The notes under the pieces: model-generated
Databases searched by the model: none
Told to the model about the DNA's origin: nothing
What the model saw: only the letters and a program-made list of their open reading frames with translations
Assembly: GCF_048323655.1 (NCBI RefSeq)
Contig: NZ_JBLUWW010000001.1
Span: 992,001-1,056,000 of the forward strand
Direction: 5' to 3'
Length of the DNA: 64,000 bases
From: Salinimicrobium soli
Lineage (GTDB): Bacteria > Bacteroidota > Bacteroidia > Flavobacteriales > Flavobacteriaceae
In this document: positions 52,367-60,611 of the stretch, in pieces
How the letters are laid out: each line of letters opens with the position of its first letter
How positions within the stretch are numbered: the stretch's first letter is position 1
Made by a program: the position numbers and the translations under genes

Positions 52367-54842
52367 AGACAAGGCTGGAATCTCCCGAACTTAATCCCGC
52401 GTGTGCTCCAATTTCAGGAAATACATTAGAAGAAAGATCCTTTCCGAAGAAATCCCTGTTGCCGGCATTATTTGTAAAATTGACTCCCGTGTCTATAGCA
52501 GGAGAACCAATATTCAGCTTATAGGCAGAGAGATCTGAAAGTTTATTGCCAAATCCAATAGTTCCACCTTCTCCCGGTGCGATAAGAAGTGGATCTCCTT
52601 CATAACCCACAGCTTGTGTTTCCCACATTTCATTTCCGGTGGTCCTGAAATCTGCCAGGGAACTGTAAACGGTGCCCTGAAATTTGATCCTGAAGGTTCC
52701 GGTAGTGTGGTAAAGGTTTCCGCTGATGTTGGCATCATAACCGGAAGGCACATCGATGAGATCAGCTCCGTTTTCGGCAACCAGAATATTGTTATGGATA
52801 TTGATGTTATTGGAAATAGGTTTCCAGTTAAGGAGTTTTATGTTCGCCGAAGCTGAATTTCCTGATTTTTCACTGAGGTAAAGTGTATTGCTGTAGATGT
52901 CGATATCTGTCATGTCATTGACACCGGTGCCGTTGAACAAATAGACGCTTCCGCCGTTTGTTCCCGCATCGTTCTCACTGATGTTGAATCGAACCACAAT
53001 GTTATGCATAGGTCGTGCCCCGGAGAATTGACCAATCATAAAGCCGCCTCCATAGTTGTCATGAGAATAATTGTACTGCATCACCCCGTTGGTCACACCG
53101 CCGTCAAAATCGAAACCGCCGCCATCTTTCGTGCTGCTTTTCATGTTGTAAACCTCGTTGAACTGGATCGTAACCTGGTCAGAATCCCAGTACCAGATCC
53201 CTACCGGACCGCCGCTGGAGTTGGTGTTTCCGCTTCCGGAATCATGCACTGTACTGTGTTCAATAGTTGAATTCTGCACATCTGACAATAAAATTCCATT
53301 GCCGGAGTGTGAGCCTTTACTGTAGCCTGGAATGTTGTACACTTCACAGCTGCGAACAGTAAGGTTGGAATGCGCATATCCCACTTTGGAAGAGGAGAAT
53401 TCTCCGTAAGAAGAGATCCCTACATCCAGTATATCATGTACTTTATTATTTTCAATCAGTACATTACTGTAACCGGAGTTGTGGTTCCAGGATCCAATGA
53501 CAATCCCAAAATCCCTGAAGCCGTAGACTTCACAATTTTTGATCTCTACCAGGTCAAGTTTGACATCATTTGGCAGGTCGTTATAGAACTGAATACCCGA
53601 TTTCTGATTTGAATTCATTCCGCTTCCGGCGATAATCAGGTTCTCGATCAAAAATCCGGAAGTATTGTAGGCATCTATGCCAAGTCCGTCTCCTGCCAGG
53701 ATAGTAGCCTTTCCATTCCCATAGGAGCCAATCCTTACGGGGCTTGCGCTGTTGTTCCCATCTTCTGAGGTCAGTTTCAAGGTGCCCTGAAAACTTTGTC
53801 CTCCTTCAAAAAGAATGGCATCTCCCGGATTAATAGCTCTTGTGTTGACCTTATCTATAGTGCGCCACGCGTCTTCAGGAGAAAGACCGGTATTTTGGTC
53901 ATTTCCGGTAGAACTTACATAATAAGGGTTATTGGGACAGGTAGTGTCGCTGATAAATTCGGCATCGATCACCCCGTTGCTCGGGGAGATAAAGCTGAGT
54001 TTTCCGGAGAGGGTAGAACAGGCTTCCCCGTTAGATCCATTTGAATAGCGATGAACTCCGGACCAGGTCACGGGATCGCCGGAAGTGGTTCCGTTCTTCA
54101 AGGTGCAAAAGGTGTAATCGCCATTGGTAGTACAGGTCTCTTCCACTACCAGTTCAGCATCGATAAGGGTTCCCAAAAATGCCTGTACGGTCACCATTTT
54201 TTCACCGGCATCATCGGTGAGCAGCATGTTGAACACGCGATCTTCATTATTAAGCGGAATTCCCTCATAAGTACCTGTCTGGTCCTGACAGTTGGTGCAC
54301 TTATAAGTTCCGGTAATAGGAGTGACCGGGGAATCAGCTGTGTGTTCTGCAACCAGTACAGAACCGCTTTGGTCTTTGAATACCACATCTGTTACGACAG
54401 GCTTTCCTAAGTCATCAAGAAAAAATTTAAAAGACAGATCCTGAGAATCTATGGTTGCTACCTGGTCTGTACCAGATTTGTTCTGGCTGCGCTTGTTGGA
54501 AGAGCGGGCTTCAAAAGTTTCTCCGGTACTCAGGTATAATTTTACTGTAGCGTTTTCATAGGTGGTGATATTTCCTTTAACAACATCGGGGAATACCACG
54601 TCCAGGGTTCCGCGGTATTTGGAATCACTGGAAGCAAAAATTCCTTTATATACTACTTCATAGCCATCTGGTACGGGAGTTCCTTTATCTATTTCCACGT
54701 TGAGAACTTCAGGTTCTTCTGCGGAACAGGAGGAAAGTAAAAGCACTAAAAAAAGGACAGCAGCGTGAAGTATCCCGGTCGGGACTATTTTATTTTTAAG
54801 AAGAGAAAATTTTCGGGGGGTAGTTTGTTGTTTCATCAGCAT
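52359..54842 (-). CDS. Parallel beta-helix lipoprotein (pectate-lyase-like fold)
   Basis: 827 residues (825 if the second ATG is used). Lipoprotein signal with LLSSC, Cys39. An N-terminal beta-rich region (about 45-300) with two repeats around CTNC/CTTNGDYTFCTLKNG, then a right-handed beta-helix from YYVSSTGNDQNTGLSPEDAWRTIDKV (about 307, the usual opening of the DUF1565/right-handed beta-helix family) through repeated coils (SGFLIENLIIAGSG, NVLIENNKVHDI, STIEHSTVHDSGS) to about 790. Likely surface-exposed polysaccharide lyase or binding protein; no catalytic set is evident. The 288 bp upstream to mutS hold no gene. Confidence 0.85.
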   Translation of the reverse strand: MLMKQQTTPRKFSLLKNKIVPTGILHAAVLFLVLLLSSCSAEEPEVLNVEIDKGTPVPDGYEVVYKGIFASSDSKYRGTLDVVFPDVVKGNITTYENATVKLYLSTGETFEARSSNKRSQNKSGTDQVATIDSQDLSFKFFLDDLGKPVVTDVVFKDQSGSVLVAEHTADSPVTPITGTYKCTNCQDQTGTYEGIPLNNEDRVFNMLLTDDAGEKMVTVQAFLGTLIDAELVVEETCTTNGDYTFCTLKNGTTSGDPVTWSGVHRYSNGSNGEACSTLSGKLSFISPSNGVIDAEFISDTTCPNNPYYVSSTGNDQNTGLSPEDAWRTIDKVNTRAINPGDAILFEGGQSFQGTLKLTSEDGNNSASPVRIGSYGNGKATILAGDGLGIDAYNTSGFLIENLIIAGSGMNSNQKSGIQFYNDLPNDVKLDLVEIKNCEVYGFRDFGIVIGSWNHNSGYSNVLIENNKVHDILDVGISSYGEFSSSKVGYAHSNLTVRSCEVYNIPGYSKGSHSGNGILLSDVQNSTIEHSTVHDSGSGNTNSSGGPVGIWYWDSDQVTIQFNEVYNMKSSTKDGGGFDFDGGVTNGVMQYNYSHDNYGGGFMIGQFSGARPMHNIVVRFNISENDAGTNGGSVYLFNGTGVNDMTDIDIYSNTLYLSEKSGNSASANIKLLNWKPISNNINIHNNILVAENGADLIDVPSGYDANISGNLYHTTGTFRIKFQGTVYSSLADFRTTGNEMWETQAVGYEGDPLLIAPGEGGTIGFGNKLSDLSAYKLNIGSPAIDTGVNFTNNAGNRDFFGKDLSSNVFPEIGAHAGLSSGDSSLVSN

Positions 54843-55130
54843 TCATTTTCATACTTCAAAGAAAGACGTTAATTAGATAAAATGCAAAAAAAATCGATGA
54901 AATACACTCATTATGTTTTTGAGGACCAGTTAATTACGTCAGAAAATACTTCTTAAAAATACTGTAATCCCGCGTCCTTTCTGGGCTGCGGAAGGATATC
55001 TGATAAATAAAACTTTTTATGATTTTCTTAGCATTTTATTTTGTGAAGAAAAATTGGAAAACAGGGGCCGAGGGAACTCTTCTGAAAAGAATAGATTATT
55101 TACTTTAGCAGATAGCAAAAAACGGAAATT

Positions 55131-57752
55131 GTGTCGGGAAAATCACAGAAGAAGGTCACGCCTTTAATGCAGCAGTACAACAGTATCAAGAAGAAATATC
55201 CGGATGCGCTCTTGTTATTTCGGGTGGGCGATTTTTATGAAACTTTTGGAGAAGACGCAGTCAAGGCTGCACGAATTCTCAATATCGTACTCACCAACCG
55301 GAATAACGGCAGCGAACGTACCGAGCTGGCCGGTTTCCCTCATCATTCCCTGAACACCTATCTTCCAAAGCTGGTAAAGGCCGGCCAACGGGTAGCTATT
55401 TGTGACCAGCTGGAAGATCCAAAAATGACAAAAACGATAGTGAAGCGCGGCGTGACAGAACTCGTCACCCCGGGCGTCTCTATGAATGATGAGGTGCTGC
55501 AAAGCACTTCCAATAATTTTCTTTGTGCCGTTCACTTCGGAAAAAAGCTGCTGGGAATATCATTTTTGGATGTTTCTACCGGAGAATTCCTCCTGGCCGA
55601 GGGCTCAGCCGAATACATTGACAAACTACTTCAGAATTTTAGTCCGAGTGAGATCCTGGTTCCCAAGAATCGAAAAAAGGATTTTCAGAAGCAGTTTGGA
55701 GAAGATCATCACACCTTCTACCTCGAAGATTGGGTGTTCAAGAGCGATTATGCCTTTGAAACCCTCAACTCTCATTTTAAAACCAGCAGCCTGAAGGGAT
55801 TCGGAGTGCAGCAGCTCGAAGAAGGAGTAGTTGCTGCTGGAGCCGTGCTGTACTATCTCGGCGAGACACAACATCACCGCCTGCAGCACATTACCGGCAT
55901 CTCACGTATTGCTGAAGAAGAATATGTATGGATGGACCGGTTCACCATCCGTAATCTGGAGCTCTACCATTCTAATGCCCAGAATGCAGTAACCCTGCTC
56001 GACATTATAGACAATACAATTTCACCCATGGGCGGGCGTATGCTCAAGCGCTGGCTTGCCCTGCCGCTCAAAAATGCCGAGAAGATCAGGCGCCGCCACC
56101 AGATCGTCGAATACTTTATCCAGAATCAAGAGGTCATGCAAAAGATCAGGCATCACATCAAGCAGATCAGTGACCTGGAGCGGCTCATCTCCAAAGTGGC
56201 TACCGGAAAGGTGAATCCGCGGGAAGTGATCCAGCTTAAGAATTCCCTAGAGGCCGTGGTGCCGGTGAAATCTTTGGCAGCAAATTCTTCCCATGAAGCT
56301 TTACAGGTATTGGGTGAAAATCTGCAGAGCTGTGAGTTGCTTCGCAGCAAGATCAAAGAGACCTTGTTTGAAGATGCGCCTGTCAATATTCAGAAAGGTC
56401 ATAGTATCGCCGATGGGTTTTCCGAAGAACTGGACGAACTGCGAAAAATAGCCTTTTCGGGTAAAGATTATCTGAACAAGTTGCTGGAACGGGAAGCGGC
56501 CGCTACCGGGATCACTTCATTAAAGATCGCCAGTAACAACGTTTTTGGATACTATATTGAGGTAAGGAACGCTCACAAGGAGAAGGTGCCGGAGACATGG
56601 GTGAGGAAACAAACCCTGGTCAATGCCGAACGTTATATTACGGAGGAACTAAAGGAATACGAAGCGAAGATCCTGGGAGCCGAAGAGAAGATCCTGCAGC
56701 TGGAACAGGAGATCTTTCAAAAGCTGATTATTTGGATCGGCGACTATATTCAGCCGGTGCAGCAGAATGCCCAGCTTATTGGACAGCTGGATTGTCTTTG
56801 TTCCTTTGCCCAGCAAGCTATGGCAGAAAATTACTGCAAACCCGAGATCGATGATTCCTTTGAATTAGACATTCGGGATGGACGTCACCCGGTGATCGAA
56901 AAACAATTGCCGCTCTCAGAAACCTATGTTACCAACGACGTCTACCTGGATCGGGAGGAACAGCAGGTGATCATGATCACGGGTCCAAACATGAGTGGTA
57001 AATCGGCCATTCTGCGACAAACAGCACTCATTGTACTGATGGCTCAAATGGGAAGCTTTGTGCCTGCTTCAAAAGTGCGGATAGGCCTCATTGATAAAAT
57101 ATTCACCCGAGTAGGAGCCAGCGATAATATTTCGATGGGCGAATCTACTTTTATGGTAGAGATGAATGAGACGGCCAATATTCTGAACAACCTTTCAGAA
57201 AGAAGCCTGGTGCTGTTGGATGAAATAGGCCGGGGGACGAGTACATACGACGGGATCTCCATCGCCTGGGCCATTACCGAATATTTACACGAACATCCTG
57301 CCAGGGCAAAAACCCTTTTTGCGACCCATTATCACGAATTGAATGATATGGCAGAGACCTTTAAAAGGATAAAGAACTACAATGTTTCGGTGAAAGAGCT
57401 GAAGGATAATGTTCTGTTCCTTCGGAAGTTGGTGCCGGGTGGGAGTGAGCACAGTTTCGGGATACATGTGGCCCGCATGGCAGGAATGCCACAACAGGTA
57501 CTTCACAGAGCCAATAAGATCCTGAAAAAGCTGGAAAAATCACATGACATGCAGGAGAACGGAAAGCTGCTCAAAAAGTCGGCAGAGGAAGAAATGCAGC
57601 TCAGCTTTTTCAACCTGGATGATCCTATTCTGGAGGAGTTGAAAGAGGAGATCCTTCACACCGATATTGACACGCTTACCCCGGTAGAAGCCCTGATGAA
57701 GCTCAATGAAATTAAGCGCATGCTAACAGCAAAAAATAAAGCGAAGGTCTGA
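55131..57752 (+). CDS. mutS: DNA mismatch repair protein MutS
   Basis: 873 residues, full length. Mismatch-binding domain starts with TPLMQQYNSIKKKYPDALLLFRVGDFYETFGEDA (the F-Y-E clamp included); ATPase Walker A GPNMSGKS (about 618), Walker B LVLLDEIGRGTSTYDG (about 694) and the signature FATHYHEL. Start is GTG, 23 bp after a TACTTTAG box (55101-55108) that fits the -7 consensus with one mismatch. MutL is not in the window. Confidence 0.97.
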   Translation: MSGKSQKKVTPLMQQYNSIKKKYPDALLLFRVGDFYETFGEDAVKAARILNIVLTNRNNGSERTELAGFPHHSLNTYLPKLVKAGQRVAICDQLEDPKMTKTIVKRGVTELVTPGVSMNDEVLQSTSNNFLCAVHFGKKLLGISFLDVSTGEFLLAEGSAEYIDKLLQNFSPSEILVPKNRKKDFQKQFGEDHHTFYLEDWVFKSDYAFETLNSHFKTSSLKGFGVQQLEEGVVAAGAVLYYLGETQHHRLQHITGISRIAEEEYVWMDRFTIRNLELYHSNAQNAVTLLDIIDNTISPMGGRMLKRWLALPLKNAEKIRRRHQIVEYFIQNQEVMQKIRHHIKQISDLERLISKVATGKVNPREVIQLKNSLEAVVPVKSLAANSSHEALQVLGENLQSCELLRSKIKETLFEDAPVNIQKGHSIADGFSEELDELRKIAFSGKDYLNKLLEREAAATGITSLKIASNNVFGYYIEVRNAHKEKVPETWVRKQTLVNAERYITEELKEYEAKILGAEEKILQLEQEIFQKLIIWIGDYIQPVQQNAQLIGQLDCLCSFAQQAMAENYCKPEIDDSFELDIRDGRHPVIEKQLPLSETYVTNDVYLDREEQQVIMITGPNMSGKSAILRQTALIVLMAQMGSFVPASKVRIGLIDKIFTRVGASDNISMGESTFMVEMNETANILNNLSERSLVLLDEIGRGTSTYDGISIAWAITEYLHEHPARAKTLFATHYHELNDMAETFKRIKNYNVSVKELKDNVLFLRKLVPGGSEHSFGIHVARMAGMPQQVLHRANKILKKLEKSHDMQENGKLLKKSAEEEMQLSFFNLDDPILEELKEEILHTDIDTLTPVEALMKLNEIKRMLTAKNKAKV

Positions 57753-57807
57753 CAAAAAAGTCAATCTTAACATTTTCCTTTTTCTGGAAATAAACTACAG
57801 GAGTAAG

Positions 57808-57894
57808 AACAAAAAAAACCCTCCAAATCAATAAGATAAAGAGGGTTTCTGTACTCGGAGCGGGTCCCGATAGCTATCGGGATGAATCCGCACC
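57808..57894 (-). repeat. Duplicate of tRNA-Leu 3' end plus terminator, T-loop interrupted by an 18-bp palindrome
   Basis: 57808-57864 repeats 58188-58243 (terminator, trailer, acceptor and T-stem 3' strand of tRNA-Leu) with one substitution and one extra A. Where the tRNA T-loop has ACT (58244-58246) this copy has TCCCGATAGCTATCGGGA (57865-57882), after which 11 more bases (57883-57893) again match the tRNA T-arm with one mismatch before the GIY-YIG coding sequence begins. The anticodon half of the tRNA is absent. Confidence 0.92.
57865..57882. repeat. 18-bp palindrome in the duplicated T-loop
   Basis: TCCCGATAGCTATCGGGA is its own reverse complement. An identical copy is at 59693-59710, and shorter relatives with CCCGA/TCGGG arms are at 6056-6071 and, decayed, 6139-6154. 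It contains the stop codon of the GIY-YIG gene (TAG, complement of 57874-57876). Confidence 0.95.
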
Positions 57895-58173
57895 AAATTT
57901 TTCCAGCAGCTTCAACCTCATTTCTTCGTATTGCTTGAGGTTGACTAAGTATTTTCTGGATTTCATCTTTTTTATGTGCACTTCCATTTGTCTGGCCTGA
58001 GAATAAGAAAGGTTATCAAATAATATGTATTCCTGCCAGTCAGCAGCTTTTTTAGTAAAAGCTAATGTATATTCTCCATTCAGATGCTGTTTCAAACGTT
58101 CATCAAAATCGCTGCAACTTCCAATATAATAGGAGTCAATAGATGGAGAATAAATTACATAAACCTGGGCCAT
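57874..58173 (-). CDS. GIY-YIG nuclease-domain protein lodged in a tRNA-Leu duplication
   Basis: 99 residues, a stand-alone GIY-YIG domain: VIY (6-8) and YIG (16-18), Arg26, Glu64 (QMEVHIKKMK) and Asn78 correspond to the family's catalytic and structural residues, so the nuclease looks intact. It lacks the DNA-binding domains of classical homing enzymes. The last residues GADSSR are encoded by the copied tRNA T-arm (GAD-S) and by the palindrome (S-R-stop), i.e. the gene is fused into the repeat. No promoter seen; it starts 18 bp after the tRNA-Leu terminator, so transcription may depend on read-through from the tRNA operon. Often auto-annotated as UvrC-like, which it is not. Confidence 0.9.
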   Translation of the reverse strand: MAQVYVIYSPSIDSYYIGSCSDFDERLKQHLNGEYTLAFTKKAADWQEYILFDNLSYSQARQMEVHIKKMKSRKYLVNLKQYEEMRLKLLEKFGADSSR

Positions 58174-58190
58174 ACGAAGAGCTAATAAAC

Positions 58191-58227
58191 AAAAAAACCC
58201 TCTAAATCAATAAGATAAAGAGGGTTT
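58191..58227 (-). terminator. Terminator of the tRNA-Gly/tRNA-Leu operon
   Basis: AAACCCTCT (58195-58203) / AGAGGGTTT (58219-58227) stem; on the minus strand a T-run follows. A near-identical second copy is at 57811-57848, beyond the GIY-YIG gene. Confidence 0.88.
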
Positions 58228-58230
58228 CTG

Positions 58231-58316
58231 TACTCGGAGCGGGACTTGAACCCGCACGACCGTTGCTGGTCATTGGATTTTAAGTCCAACGTGTCTACCA
58301 ATTCCACCATCCGAGC
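58231..58316 (-). tRNA. tRNA-Leu (TAA)
   Basis: 86 nt, class II with a long variable arm. Acceptor GCTCGGA/TCCGAGT (G-T at 1-72), anticodon loop CTTAAAA (anticodon TAA), T-arm GTGCGGGTTCAAGTCCCGC. CCA is not encoded. Intact, although its 3' end has a damaged copy 379 bp downstream. Confidence 0.96.
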
Positions 58317-58332
58317 GTGGAAGGTTTAGATG

Positions 58333-58405
58333 AGCGAAAAACGGGATTCGAACCCGCGACCTCCACCTTGGCAAGGTGGCGCTCTACCAACTGAGCTATT
58401 TTCGC
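58333..58405 (-). tRNA. tRNA-Gly (GCC)
   Basis: 73 nt. Acceptor GCGAAAA/TTTTCGC, discriminator T as usual for Gly, anticodon stem CCACC/GGTGG with loop TTGCCAA (anticodon GCC), T-arm GCGGGTTCGAATCCCGT. 16 bp upstream of tRNA-Leu, same transcript. Confidence 0.96.
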
Positions 58406-58449
58406 GTTTTAAAGAACTTCGCGGTTGTCATATGACTTTAACGCGGATG

Positions 58450-58479
58450 CAAATTTAAAACAATTCTAATAACGGCAAA
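58450..58479 (-). promoter_or_regulatory. Promoter of the tRNA-Gly/tRNA-Leu operon
   Basis: On the minus strand TTTG (complement of 58476-58479), 18-bp spacer and TAAATTTG (complement of 58450-58457): full consensus. The tRNA-Gly 5' end is 44 bp downstream. Confidence 0.75.
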
Positions 58480-58625
58480 GATTTTTCTAAAAAAATAAAA
58501 GCGAAAAAGTTGTGCTCAACTCACTCTCCTGAAGGTCAAATTGCTAGTTCTTCTTTTTTAAGTCAACAGCTATTTTTACAAGGTTCAATTCCCAATTATT
58601 TCCTCTGAATGTCCTTGTAGTGTCG

Positions 58626-58645
58626 CCTCGAGCGAAGTCGAGAGG
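58626..58645. repeat. REP-like imperfect palindrome
   Basis: CTCGA (58627-58631), GCGAAG spacer, TCGAG (58638-58642), flanked by CCT/AGG-like bases. It resembles the TTCGAGCGAAGTCGAGAA-type intergenic repeats I recall from flavobacteria; copy number cannot be judged from one window. Confidence 0.5.
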
Positions 58646-58664
58646 TCCTTGCATGTTTCGGAGA

Positions 58665-59159
58665 TTATATCTTCAATTTCCTCATTAAATATTCATACAC
58701 CGTTTCCCAGTCCGGAAACTGGCTGGTGCCGAAATGTATATGTTCTCCTTCAAATTCGGCTGCTCCATTTTTAGTGCGGTCGTCCACCAGGAAATCTCCT
58801 TTTAAAAGATCCTTTCTGTGGGAGAGGATGAGGCGTTTGCGCCCCATGTTACCGAAGTGGTTTTCGATCCAGATCCGTTTTCCGGTAAAGGACTGCGGCA
58901 GACTCCACATAGCAGTGGAGAGAAAGAAGATCTCGTAATGCCGCGACAATTTTTCTACAGCCTCAATGGCCCCTTCTATAGGTGGCAGGTCGTGAAAGAT
59001 ATCGGGATTTGCATAGCAGATCTGATCTATCTTTTCAGAAAGTGCCTCCTGATCCTGATGGCCTTTGAAGTTCTGTAGTTCCGGCTCCAGTTCTCCAATT
59101 CTCTTTTCAAAGTCTGCAACCACCCCGTCCATGTCCAGGTAAAGTATTTTTTTATTCAT
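58665..59159 (-). CDS. 5'(3')-deoxyribonucleotidase (NT5C family, HAD)
   Basis: 164 residues. HAD motif I DMDGVVADF with nucleophile D9 and acid D11, motif II FLSTAMW (about 79-85), motif III/IV around K118-D126 (HRKDLLKGDFLVDDR). NT5C-type enzymes dephosphorylate deoxynucleoside monophosphates. Cytoplasmic, single gene; ends 20 bp after a REP-like palindrome. Confidence 0.88.
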   Translation of the reverse strand: MNKKILYLDMDGVVADFEKRIGELEPELQNFKGHQDQEALSEKIDQICYANPDIFHDLPPIEGAIEAVEKLSRHYEIFFLSTAMWSLPQSFTGKRIWIENHFGNMGRKRLILSHRKDLLKGDFLVDDRTKNGAAEFEGEHIHFGTSQFPDWETVYEYLMRKLKI

Positions 59160-59329
59160 CTGTTTGTGTTTTTATTTATAAAAATAAGCAGGAGACATGA
59201 CAAAAGATGACGTTTGAAGTTAGAGGTTAGAAATACGAAGGTAGAAGTATGAATTTTCAATTTTCAAAAGATTTTGAATTTGGAATTCTAAATTCAAAAT
59301 TCTATGGTGACACGAATTGACGTGATCTC

Positions 59330-59347
59330 GTTTTACTTTCGTAAAAC
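59330..59347. promoter_or_regulatory. Inverted repeat before the 74-residue gene
   Basis: GTTTTACTTTCGTAAAAC, 7-bp perfect arms with 4-bp centre, 13 bp upstream of the ATG at 59361. TACTTTCG inside it is one mismatch from the -7 consensus, so a bound regulator would cover the promoter. Confidence 0.5.
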
Positions 59348-59360
59348 AAAGGAAATTTAC

Positions 59361-59585
59361 ATGAGAAAACTGGAGATCACCCTGACCGAAGAACAATACC
59401 AACATATCCAGGAAGAGATAAAATATGCAAACCGCACCCATCTCTCAGAAGGGGTCTTTGGCGGATATGAGCTTTGTCTGCAAGTGGGAATACCGGATGT
59501 CTATGGGAGTTTCTTGGAAATGAAAATGGCAAATACGGTAAAGTTGGGAGAGGTGGAATGGAGGTTTATGGAAGAACGAAGTTAG
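59361..59585 (+). CDS. Small protein, unknown
   Basis: 74 residues from ATG 59361: MRKLEITLTEEQYQHIQEEI then KYANRTHLSEGVFGGYELCLQ. A strand-helix opening (LEITLTEEQYQHIQEEI) like ribbon-helix-helix or CopG-like small proteins, but the rest does not match. A longer frame back to a GTG at 59304 is less likely, since that DNA is low-complexity. No partner gene adjacent. Confidence 0.55.
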   Translation: MRKLEITLTEEQYQHIQEEIKYANRTHLSEGVFGGYELCLQVGIPDVYGSFLEMKMANTVKLGEVEWRFMEERS

Positions 59586-60008
59586 AAGGTAGAAGACCAG
59601 TTAAGAGTTATGAGTTCAAAGTGATGTTGCTCGTTGCCTGTTGCTGGTGCTGTCGTCCTTTACGTCTCCAGCCGTCAGTTCGAGTGCCCCGATCCCGATA
59701 GCTATCGGGATTGGGGTGTATCGAGAACAGTGCGCAACCTGAATTGAATTCTAATTATAATCCTAAACCACGATAGATATCATGTACAGAGAAAAGATAA
59801 TCCTTGCTTACCTGGCAATGGAAACTTTAGAGCAGGACAGCGAACAAAACTGAATTAAAAAAAAATATCCTGATGTGCCCGTCCATGAAGGAACTGTTCC
59901 TTGAGTCCAACGTCATCGCCCACGACAAATTTTGGCCGGTCTTCTACTTAATTTTGAAGAAGCTAAGGTTTCTATTGCAAACGAAGAGTTAAACCAAAAT
60001 CTATAGCT
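59586..60008 (+). other. Gene-poor stretch with nested palindromes and coding remnants
   Basis: No intact gene over 60 codons. It holds the nested repeat at 59678-59728, a 23-codon frame from ATG at about 59781 (MYREKIILAYLAMETLEQDS), and a 39-codon frame from 59874; a second frame ends NFEEAKVSIANEELNQNL just before 60008. The last looks like a genuine protein C-terminus without its gene, so this may be a decayed insertion site. Confidence 0.4.
59678..59728. repeat. Nested palindromes: 18-bp TCCCGATAGCTATCGGGA inside a larger inverted repeat
   Basis: Outer imperfect arms GTTCGAGTGCCCC ... GGGGTGTATCGAGAAC enclose the exact 18-bp palindrome (59693-59710) also found in the tRNA-Leu copy. The outer arms resemble a common flavobacterial intergenic repeat (from memory), suggesting that the inner palindrome entered the loop of a pre-existing hairpin. 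Confidence 0.85.
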
Positions 60009-60611
60009 ATGCCAATGCCTTATGATGGATATAACTGGAGACCGAATGACAATTCGGCCACAACCAATCTGCGGTACACTCTGGAAGCAGAGAAGTGGGT
60101 GAATGCCGTGTCTTCAGCTCAGCGTCGTGCCCAGCCGAGATCAATTTCGGGAGATCTGGCTTTTATTGGAATGGTCGTGCAGCTTATCCTGTGCGTTGTT
60201 CTGCTCATAGTATTGGGGCTACTTCAACTACTAAAGGCGCTTATAAAATTCGTTGAAAGCAGTGTAAACAACAGCAATAAAAAAGCACCTCAGGTCAGGA
60301 AGAAGAAGCATGAGAAAACATTTACTGATGAAGAATTTTCCGCAGGAGGAAAAAAACCTGACAAAGTGTGGACTATCAAAGAAGAGAAGCAATATCCACG
60401 GGGATGGCAACTGATCTTTTGGACCAGGTGGGGTAGACTCCGTTATTTCTGGCAATTTTTATTCTTGTTGATTACCATTTTTTTAATTGAAATGGTGGTG
60501 CTCTTTCTATTGAGTCAATGGATCCCAAACTACGTGACCATCAATAAAGAAGTGATCATCTTTGCGGCCGGGGTAAGCCTGTGGAATGCATTTTTAGGAG
60601 TGGATGCTTAA
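60009..60611 (+). CDS. Membrane protein, unknown
   Basis: 200 residues: soluble N-terminus (PYDGYNWRPNDNSATTNLRYTLEAEKWV), hydrophobic segment about 50-80, charged loop with KKKHEK and EEFSAGGKKP (about 85-135), and two hydrophobic segments about 150-175 and 180-196. No family recognised. Start ATG follows 5 bp after an upstream stop; no obvious partner. Confidence 0.6.
   Translation: MPMPYDGYNWRPNDNSATTNLRYTLEAEKWVNAVSSAQRRAQPRSISGDLAFIGMVVQLILCVVLLIVLGLLQLLKALIKFVESSVNNSNKKAPQVRKKKHEKTFTDEEFSAGGKKPDKVWTIKEEKQYPRGWQLIFWTRWGRLRYFWQFLFLLITIFLIEMVVLFLLSQWIPNYVTINKEVIIFAAGVSLWNAFLGVDA

Noticed and set aside
57874..58173. UvrC-like excision repair gene
   Set aside because: Only the small GIY-YIG domain is present, without the UvrB-interaction, RNase H-like and HhH domains of UvrC.
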